Made by a program: the position numbers and the translations under genes. DNA of 11,933 nucleotides, taken from NCBI GenBank assembly GCA_038748065.1, contig JBCDJG010000095.1:1-11933 (forward strand), read 5' to 3'. Each line of letters begins with the position of its first letter. The stretch's first letter is position 1. The DNA is from JBCDJG01 sp038748065 (GTDB taxonomy: Bacteria; Pseudomonadota; Gammaproteobacteria; Pseudomonadales; Halieaceae). The notes under the pieces are model-generated. The model did no database searches. It saw only the letters and a list, made by a program, of their open reading frames with translations, and had not been told where the DNA came from. Positions 6,565 to 11,933 of the stretch are shown here, piece after piece.

Positions 6565-8907
6565 ATGCATATCAGATATCTAGTGCTCGTTTGCCTCGCG
6601 CTACTCGGCAGCCCTTACGCAGTGGCGGACAGCGCCGCAGAAAAATTCGCCCAGCTCGGCACGCTGCTCGATACGCCAACGGCCAGCCGGCTGGCCTCAG
6701 GTGCGCCGGGGCCGGGCTATTGGCAGCAGCGAGCCGACTATGTAATCGAGATCAGCCTCGATGATGAGCGCCAGCGCCTCGAGGGCAACGAGACGATTAC
6801 CTACTACAACAACAGCCCACATCCGCTGAGCTACCTCTGGGTGCAATTGGATCAAAATCGCTTCCAGCCCGACTCGATGGCGAATCGCAGCACTACGGCG
6901 CCGGATTTCCAGCGCTTTCCCTACAAGGCCATGGCTCGCATGCTGGAAAACGAGCAGTTTGAGGGCGGCTACGATATTCAGGCCGTGACTGATGGCGATG
7001 GCAAAGAGCGGCAATACACCATCAACGGCACGATGATGCGCATCGACCTGCAAACGCCGCTGGCGCCTGGTGGCCGGGAAGAAATTGGTATTCGCTGGGC
7101 CTATCAGATCCCCAATGCAGATCTGCTGCGTGCTCGAGCGGGTTACGAATATTTTGAAGCGGACGGCAATTACATCTACGAGATTGCCCAGTGGTTTCCT
7201 CGCATGGCGGCCTACACAGATTACGAGGGTTGGCAGAACAAGCAGTTCCTGGGTGCGGGCGAGTTTGCCCTGGAACTCGGTGATTACACGGTGCGCATCA
7301 CGGTGCCCGCTGATCACATCGTAGCGGCCACGGGTGAGCTCCAGAACCCTGAGGACGTCCTGTCCAACGAACAGTTGGAACGCTGGCAACGGGCGCAGGA
7401 GGTGAGTGGAGAGCTTGAATTTATTGTCACGCCAGAGGAAGCCAAGCGCAGAGAGTCCAGTAAGACAAAGGTCATGCGTACCTGGCAGTTCAAGGCCAGC
7501 AACGTGCGTGACTTTGCCTGGGCCTCATCGCGCAAGTTTATCTGGGACGCGCGAACGGCAGCCAATGGCGATGACGAGGTTTTGGCCATGAGCTTCTACC
7601 CCAATGAGGCGGAGCCGCTGTGGAGTCAATACTCAACGGCGGCCGTCGTCCACGCGATCGAACATTACAACCGCTATACCTTCCAATACCCCTACCCTGT
7701 TTCTATTTCGGTAAACGGCCCGGTGGGTGGTATGGAATATCCCATGATCACCTTTAACAAGCCTCGCCCCTATGCGGATAAAACCTATTGGGATCTTCAT
7801 CAGAAATCGGGCGATAAGACCTGGGAGCGCAGCAAATACGGCCTGATCTCGGTGATCATCCATGAGGTGGGCCATAACTATTTCCCTATGATCGTCAACT
7901 CTGACGAGCGCCAATGGACCTGGATGGATGAAGGCCTCAATACGTATTTGCAGTATCTTACTGAACAGGCCTGGGAAGAGGATTTCCCCTCACGACGAGG
8001 GCCGCCCGAGAAGATTACGGCCTACATGACCAGTGAGCGTCAGGTGCCGATCATGACTAACTCAGAGAGCGTCCTGCAATTGGGTAACAACGCCTATGGT
8101 AAACCCGCTACCGCTCTCAACATTCTGCGCGAAACGGTTATGGGGCGGGAGCTCTTTGATTTCGCGTTCCGGGAATATGCAAAGCGCTGGCAGTTCAAAC
8201 GGCCTACGCCGGCTGACTTCTTCCGTACCATGGAAGATGCCTCCGCGGTAGACCTGGACTGGTTCTGGCGAGGCTGGTTTTACACCACTGACCATGTCGA
8301 TATCGCGCTGGATGATATTTCCAGGTATCAGATCAGCAGCCGCAACCCTGAGGTCGAAAAGCCCATTGAGCGGGCAAAGTCTGAAGCCCGTGAGAAAACC
8401 CGCAGCGATCAACGCAACGCCGATATGGAACGCCTCATTGAGCGTCATCCAGAGTTGAGGGACTTTTATAACGACCGCGATGAATTCGCCGTAACCCCCT
8501 ATGAGGTGTCAGAGTACGAGAAGCTGCTCAGGGGGCTGGCGGACTGGGAGCGTGCCCTGCTGGAGACCGAGCGAGACTTTTACGCGCTTAGCTTCAGCAA
8601 TCAGGGCGGGCTGGTGATGCCCATACCGCTGCGCGTTACCTACGCCGATGACAGTGTCGACGAGATTATGCTGCCCGCCGAGATCTGGCGCAAAAATGCC
8701 GAGCAGGTGACCCGGATCATCATGTCCAGCAAGGAAATCACTGCGATCGAGGTTGATCCCTACCGGGAGATCGCCGACGCCGATCGCGGTAACAATCATT
8801 GGCCACGCAAAGTCGAGCCCACGCGCTTTGAACTGTTCAAGCAGAAGGAAAAGCCAAACCCGATGCGGCAGGGCGAAAAGGAGGCCTGGGAGCAACCCAT
8901 ACGGTGA
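6565..8907 (+). CDS. Secreted M1-family zinc metallopeptidase
   Basis: 780 residues. An N-terminal signal peptide (basic start, hydrophobic LVLVCLALLG, likely cleavage after about residue 21, AVA-DS) predicts export to the periplasm. The gluzincin core is intact: the exopeptidase motif appears as GGMEY (388-392, in place of the canonical GAMEN), followed by HEVGH at 433-437 and the third zinc ligand Glu456 in WMDEGLN, exactly 18 residues after the second His. M1 enzymes remove N-terminal residues from peptides. The region before about 380 matches the beta-saddle N-terminal domain. The part after about 600 is charged and less typical. No consensus ribosome site is near the ATG; AAGGAT lies 14 bases upstream. 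The stop overlaps the next gene by 4 bases (GTGA), so the two are translationally coupled. Substrate specificity is unknown. Confidence 0.9.
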   Translation: MHIRYLVLVCLALLGSPYAVADSAAEKFAQLGTLLDTPTASRLASGAPGPGYWQQRADYVIEISLDDERQRLEGNETITYYNNSPHPLSYLWVQLDQNRFQPDSMANRSTTAPDFQRFPYKAMARMLENEQFEGGYDIQAVTDGDGKERQYTINGTMMRIDLQTPLAPGGREEIGIRWAYQIPNADLLRARAGYEYFEADGNYIYEIAQWFPRMAAYTDYEGWQNKQFLGAGEFALELGDYTVRITVPADHIVAATGELQNPEDVLSNEQLERWQRAQEVSGELEFIVTPEEAKRRESSKTKVMRTWQFKASNVRDFAWASSRKFIWDARTAANGDDEVLAMSFYPNEAEPLWSQYSTAAVVHAIEHYNRYTFQYPYPVSISVNGPVGGMEYPMITFNKPRPYADKTYWDLHQKSGDKTWERSKYGLISVIIHEVGHNYFPMIVNSDERQWTWMDEGLNTYLQYLTEQAWEEDFPSRRGPPEKITAYMTSERQVPIMTNSESVLQLGNNAYGKPATALNILRETVMGRELFDFAFREYAKRWQFKRPTPADFFRTMEDASAVDLDWFWRGWFYTTDHVDIALDDISRYQISSRNPEVEKPIERAKSEAREKTRSDQRNADMERLIERHPELRDFYNDRDEFAVTPYEVSEYEKLLRGLADWERALLETERDFYALSFSNQGGLVMPIPLRVTYADDSVDEIMLPAEIWRKNAEQVTRIIMSSKEITAIEVDPYREIADADRGNNHWPRKVEPTRFELFKQKEKPNPMRQGEKEAWEQPIR

Positions 8908-9431
8908 TTAACAAACCGGCGACCATGGCCACGCTGCTCCTGTTTTTGCTGCTCAGCGCTGTTTCGCAGGCTCATCCCGGCCACGTTGTTGAGGCAGAAC
9001 TGGCTTGGAAAGTTGATAGTAATAGCGGCGAGTTGCAAATCGCCCTTGCGGTGCTGCCGGAAGATCTCGAGCAGGCCCTTAGCGACCCTGTGGGCCGCGC
9101 AGAGAGCCCAGACCGCCTTCAGGCCTACCTTGCGCAGCACTTCAGGGTCACCGCGGCCACCGGCGGGCCGCTGCCTCTGAGTCTACTGGGGCTAGAGCCC
9201 GCCTACGACCGAACCTGGGTGTATTTCAGTATTCCCACAGATCAGCACAGGCATCTGGAGCTGGAAATGACCCTGTTGAGGGATTTGTACCCCAACCAGG
9301 TCAACCGCCTGAGACAGCTCTCTGTTGAGGGTGCGGCAACGCTCGTATTCGCGCCCGGAGATGGGCCAAAGGCACTGGCTTATCCCTCCCCTGCCCCCCT
9401 CGCGGAACCCCGGGCCAAATCAGCGTTCTAA
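8904..9431 (+). CDS. Small exported DUF6702-like protein
   Basis: 175 residues. The signal peptide (Lys4, then hydrophobic TLLLFLLLSA, cleavage after about residue 23) leaves a mature protein starting HPGHVVEAELAW. A mature N-terminus with HPxH followed by an alternating beta-strand pattern, then QAYLAQHF and later LRDLYPNQVNRLR, fits the DUF6702 family, whose biochemical role is not known. The His-rich mature N-terminus could bind metal, but that is speculation. The GTG start overlaps the stop of the M1 peptidase gene by 4 bases. An in-frame ATG at 8925 would remove the basic n-region of the signal peptide, so GTG is preferred. The coupling suggests equal dosage with the peptidase, as a periplasmic partner, inhibitor or chaperone. 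The Pro/Ala-rich tail (from about residue 155) looks disordered. Confidence 0.75.
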   Translation: MINKPATMATLLLFLLLSAVSQAHPGHVVEAELAWKVDSNSGELQIALAVLPEDLEQALSDPVGRAESPDRLQAYLAQHFRVTAATGGPLPLSLLGLEPAYDRTWVYFSIPTDQHRHLELEMTLLRDLYPNQVNRLRQLSVEGAATLVFAPGDGPKALAYPSPAPLAEPRAKSAF

Positions 9432-9447
9432 GGGCATGTAACGGGGT

Positions 9448-9475
9448 TTGACGCCTCGTCGCGGCGAGTTACACT
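9448..9475 (+). promoter_or_regulatory. Sigma70-like promoter of the Prc gene
   Basis: TTGACG (9448-9453) and TACACT (9470-9475) are separated by 16 bases. They match the -35 and -10 consensus at 5/6 and 4/6 positions. Transcription would start near 9482, leaving an untranslated leader of about 38 bases before ATG 9520. This makes the in-frame TTG at 9448 part of the promoter rather than a start codon. Confidence 0.5.
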
Positions 9476-9519
9476 TATTTCCGAGATGTTACAAAAATAG
9501 CGAGCGCGTTTTGTCCAGA

Positions 9520-11655
9520 ATGAGACCTTTTAGCCTGGCCGGCAAGCTGGCCGCGCCGGTACTGGCGGCCCTGCTTGGCCTGCAAGCCACCTATTTGGCT
9601 GCCAAGCCTGAACCCATCCCCTACAGCGATAGCCAGCAGGAGACGATCGCCGAGATCATCGAAGCCCTGGAAGAGCGGCACTACGCGAAAGCCGTCTACG
9701 ACGACGCCATGTCATCAGAGCACCTCGACAACTACGTCGAAAAGCTGGATGGCGGCAAGATGTTCTTTCTGGCAAGCGATCTGAAGGAGTTTGAAACCTA
9801 CCGTAAACGCCAGGACGACCTGCTCAGGCGGGGCAACCTGGAACCGGGCTATCTCATCTTCCAGCGCTTCCACGAGCGCCTGGAAGCGCGCCTTGAGGAA
9901 GTAATATCCACGCTGCCGGAGACGTTTGAATCGATGGACTTCACCGTCGACGAGGAGTACCAGCTAGATTTTGAGCAGCGCAGTTGGGCAAGCTCAGAGG
10001 AGGCCCTGGATGAGCGCTGGCGCAAGCGCCTGAAAAACCAGGCCCTGGGGCTGCGCCTGGCAGACAAGCCAGATGAAGAAGTGGCCCCTACCCTCCTCAA
10101 GCGCTATAAGAACCAGCTCAACAGGGTGCGCCAGTACAACAGTCAGGATGTCTTCCAAATCTATGCCAATGCCCTGACAGAGCTGTATGACCCGCATACC
10201 AACTATTTCTCACCCCGCCGCTCTGAGAACTTCAACATCAACATGAGCCTATCCCTCGAGGGCATAGGCGCCGTACTGCAGTTAGAGGACGAGTACACCA
10301 AGGTGTCGAGGCTCGTGCCTGCGGGCCCGGCCGATAAGCAGGGAGACCTGCAGCCCTCTGACCGTATCATCGGCGTTGGCCAGGGTGATGGCGGCAAGGT
10401 AGAGAACGTCATCGGCTGGCGTCTCGATGAGGTGGTGCAATTGATCCGCGGGCCCAAAGGCTCGACCGTCCGCCTTGAGGTCATACCGGCAAAATCCAAA
10501 GCCGGCGACAAACGGAAGGTGATCACAATTGTTCGCAATGAGGTCAAACTGGAGGAGCAGTCGGCCCAGAAGCGTATTATCGACGTGCCTGATGGTGATG
10601 ACTCAGTCCGCGTAGGCGTGATCGATATCCCAGCTTTCTATATCGACTTCGACGCCATGCGCCGGGGTGAGAAGGACTACAAAAGCACGACCCGCGACGT
10701 ACGCCGGCTGCTTGAAGAGCTGCAGTCAGAAGGCGTGGATGGCATTGTCATCGATTTGCGCAATAACGGCGGCGGTAGCCTGCAGGAAGCCAATGAGCTA
10801 ACTGGCCTGTTCATCGAATATGGCCCCACGGTACAGATAAGGCACTCCAGCAGACGCGTATACCGCGATGGTAAACGCATGCGCGGCAACTACTACGAGG
10901 GGCCGCTGGTGGTCATGATTAACCGGCTGTCGGCCAGCGCATCCGAGATTTTTGCCGGAGCCATTCAGGATTACGAGCGAGGCATTATTGTTGGCGATCG
11001 CTCCTTCGGTAAAGGCACGGTGCAAACCATGGTGCCCCTGACTGAGGGCCAGCTGAAGATCACCGAGAGCAAGTTCTATCGCATCTCCGGAGACAGCACG
11101 CAACACCGGGGCGTTGTACCCGACGTGGCCTTCCCGTCGCTGTACGACCCCGATGAGATCGGCGAGAGCTCGCTGGACCACGCCCTGCCCTGGGATCGTA
11201 TCCACCCCAGGCGGCATCGTCGCTATGAGGATTACAGCAAGGTCATACCGCGGGTGACCGAACGCTACCAGGAGCGTAGCGTCAAGGATCCGGACTTTGT
11301 CTATCTCGAAGCCCAGATTGCCCTGGCGGAGGAAGCGCGGGAATTGACCACCGTGTCTCTTAACGAGGCTGCGCGCATCGCCGCACGCGAAGACCGCGAG
11401 ACGAGAGCGCTGGCGATCGAGAACAAGCGCCGCGCTGCAAAGGGTGAGCCACTGCTCGAAGACTGGGAGGAGGAATCGGTCGACGAAGCGCTGGGCGACG
11501 TTATGGGGGGCTCAGCCAGCCGTGAAGACACTGCGGACGAGTCGGAAGAGGATGATGAGCCGGACGTCTTACTGCGCGAGGCCGGCGCCATCCTTGTCGA
11601 CGCCATGGACCTGAAGAAACAGGCCTTTGCTATCAGTATGGAGAAGCGTGGGTGA
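9520..11655 (+). CDS. prc: Carboxy-terminal (tail-specific) protease Prc, family S41A
   Basis: 711 residues from ATG 9520. A Sec signal peptide (residues 1 to about 30, basic start then APVLAALLGLQATYLAA) places it in the periplasm. Then come the tail-specific-protease N-terminal domain (about 35-225, with LDGGKMFFLASD and LYDPHTNYFSP), a PDZ domain (about 240-325) that recognises substrate C-termini, and the S41 catalytic core with RNNGGGSL. The catalytic residues align with E. coli Prc Ser430/Asp441/Lys455 as Ser473 (in SASASE), Asp484 and Lys498 (in FGKGTVQ), at identical spacing. A DUF3340-type C-terminal domain follows. Prc trims or degrades periplasmic proteins, including penicillin-binding-protein precursors and peptidoglycan hydrolases in E. 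coli. An in-frame TTG at 9448 would add 24 residues before the signal peptide, so it is unlikely. A strongly acidic stretch (about 645-685) near the C-terminus is unusual. The ribosome site is weak. It follows the DUF6702 gene by 88 bases. Confidence 0.93.
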   Translation: MRPFSLAGKLAAPVLAALLGLQATYLAAKPEPIPYSDSQQETIAEIIEALEERHYAKAVYDDAMSSEHLDNYVEKLDGGKMFFLASDLKEFETYRKRQDDLLRRGNLEPGYLIFQRFHERLEARLEEVISTLPETFESMDFTVDEEYQLDFEQRSWASSEEALDERWRKRLKNQALGLRLADKPDEEVAPTLLKRYKNQLNRVRQYNSQDVFQIYANALTELYDPHTNYFSPRRSENFNINMSLSLEGIGAVLQLEDEYTKVSRLVPAGPADKQGDLQPSDRIIGVGQGDGGKVENVIGWRLDEVVQLIRGPKGSTVRLEVIPAKSKAGDKRKVITIVRNEVKLEEQSAQKRIIDVPDGDDSVRVGVIDIPAFYIDFDAMRRGEKDYKSTTRDVRRLLEELQSEGVDGIVIDLRNNGGGSLQEANELTGLFIEYGPTVQIRHSSRRVYRDGKRMRGNYYEGPLVVMINRLSASASEIFAGAIQDYERGIIVGDRSFGKGTVQTMVPLTEGQLKITESKFYRISGDSTQHRGVVPDVAFPSLYDPDEIGESSLDHALPWDRIHPRRHRRYEDYSKVIPRVTERYQERSVKDPDFVYLEAQIALAEEARELTTVSLNEAARIAAREDRETRALAIENKRRAAKGEPLLEDWEEESVDEALGDVMGGSASREDTADESEEDDEPDVLLREAGAILVDAMDLKKQAFAISMEKRG

Positions 11656-11677
11656 CGACCACTCTCTGACCAGGCGT

Positions 11678-11691
11678 AAAAAACCCGGCTC
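11678..11691 (+). terminator. Left half of an intrinsic terminator, interrupted
   Basis: AAAAAACCCGGCTC lies 22 bases after the prc stop. It is the typical upstream arm of a bidirectional terminator. The matching arm (GAGCCGGGTTTTTT) is absent; instead the sequence runs straight into an IS-like end. The other half should lie beyond the element. Confidence 0.45.
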
Positions 11692-11725
11692 TTGAGGCTG
11701 TGTGAAAACACCTCCAGGCTCTGAC

Positions 11726-11760
11726 AAAATACCCGTATCGAGAGATGCGGGTATTTTTTT
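11726..11760 (+). terminator. Hairpin terminator with GAGA tetraloop before the transposase
   Basis: Arms 11726-11739 and 11744-11757 form a 14-bp stem (13 Watson-Crick pairs and one G-T wobble) closed by a GAGA loop of the GNRA class. The downstream arm runs into a block of seven T ending at 11760, and the transposase ATG follows directly at 11761. It would stop transcription entering from prc and would hide the only purine-rich ribosome-site candidate in the stem-loop. Confidence 0.75.
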
Positions 11761-11933
11761 ATGCGCCACCTGGGTGGAGAGTCCCGGGATCAGGGCAGTT
11801 TGCTGCCCGATACGCTGGACGATTACGTCGCTGAAGATCACCCGGTACGGGTGATCGATGCCTTTATCGATAATCTGGACATTGTCGAGCTAGGCTTCTC
11901 GAAGGCCACGCCCAAGACGACAGGCCGCAAGCC
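11761..11933 (+). CDS. IS1182-family transposase, N-terminal fragment (runs off window)
   Basis: The first 57 codons are visible. SLLPDTLDDYVAEDHPVRVIDAFIDNLD, followed by LGFSKATPKTTGRK, matches the conserved N-terminus of IS1182-type DDE transposases, in which a PxxLDDYxxEDxPVRxID block precedes a TGR block. The catalytic DDE residues lie beyond the window. The ATG follows a T-run and has no ribosome site at normal distance, so translation is expected to be poor or conditional. An intact versus broken element cannot be decided here. Confidence 0.85.
   Translation, partial: MRHLGGESRDQGSLLPDTLDDYVAEDHPVRVIDAFIDNLDIVELGFSKATPKTTGRK

Larger units (their letters stand above)
11694..11933 (+). 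mobile_element. IS1182-family insertion sequence, left end (partial)
   Basis: The left boundary is set near GAGGCTGTGTGAAAAC (11694-11709), which resembles terminal inverted repeats of this family as I remember them. The transposase start follows at 11761. The right end is outside the window, so the inverted repeat pair and target duplication cannot be verified. Confidence 0.6.

Noticed and set aside
6697..7389. Long antisense frame opposite the M1 peptidase (230 codons)
   Set aside because: The peptidase on the plus strand has intact zinc motifs and a signal peptide; the antisense frame has no recognisable domain.
9448..9519. Upstream TTG start for Prc adding 24 residues
   Set aside because: The added segment would precede the signal peptide, and the TTG falls in a good -35 box.

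Overview
The window looks like chromosomal DNA of a free-living, probably marine, gammaproteobacterium. The support is a Prc-type tail-specific protease with the proteobacterial domain order, a large periplasmic beta-propeller/diheme cytochrome c of a kind I associate with Halieaceae-like marine bacteria, moderately high GC, and an IS1182-type element. The family-level assignment is inference.

Layout from left to right. (1) 1-2887: the last codons of an unidentified frame, then a long plus-strand reading frame for a beta-propeller/diheme cytochrome c. It has lost its signal peptide and N-terminal blades, so it is probably a pseudogene or a frameshifted gene. (2) 2891-4641, minus strand: a carbonyl-reductase-1-like short-chain dehydrogenase/reductase (SDR) and a LigB/DODA-type ring-opening dioxygenase. 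The natural N-terminus of the dioxygenase lies upstream of the first standard start codon and seems to begin at a CTG. (3) 4642-4839: an AT-rich divergent regulatory region with a 16-bp perfect palindrome. (4) 4840-5514, plus strand: a protein that looks like an ordinary SDR but carries both diagnostic motifs of halohydrin dehalogenases (T-x4-F-x-G and S-x12-Y-x3-R), the most interesting gene here. (5) 5521-6369, minus strand: a classical SDR convergent with it. (6) 6565-9431: a translationally coupled pair, a secreted M1 zinc aminopeptidase-like protein and a small exported DUF6702-like protein. (7) 9520-11655: tail-specific protease Prc with its own sigma70-like promoter. (8) 11678-11933: half of an intrinsic terminator, interrupted by the left end of an IS1182-family element whose transposase runs off the window.

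The centre of the window (2891-6369) reads as a small accessory catabolic or detoxification cluster: two redox SDRs, an extradiol-type dioxygenase fold and a dehalogenase/epoxide-opening enzyme, with no regulator or transporter in view. The right half is an envelope-proteolysis module (M1 peptidase, DUF6702 partner, Prc). No tRNA, rRNA or CRISPR was seen. No gene-free stretch exceeds 300 bases; the longest clear intergenic gaps (4642-4839 and 6370-6564) are about 195 bases each.
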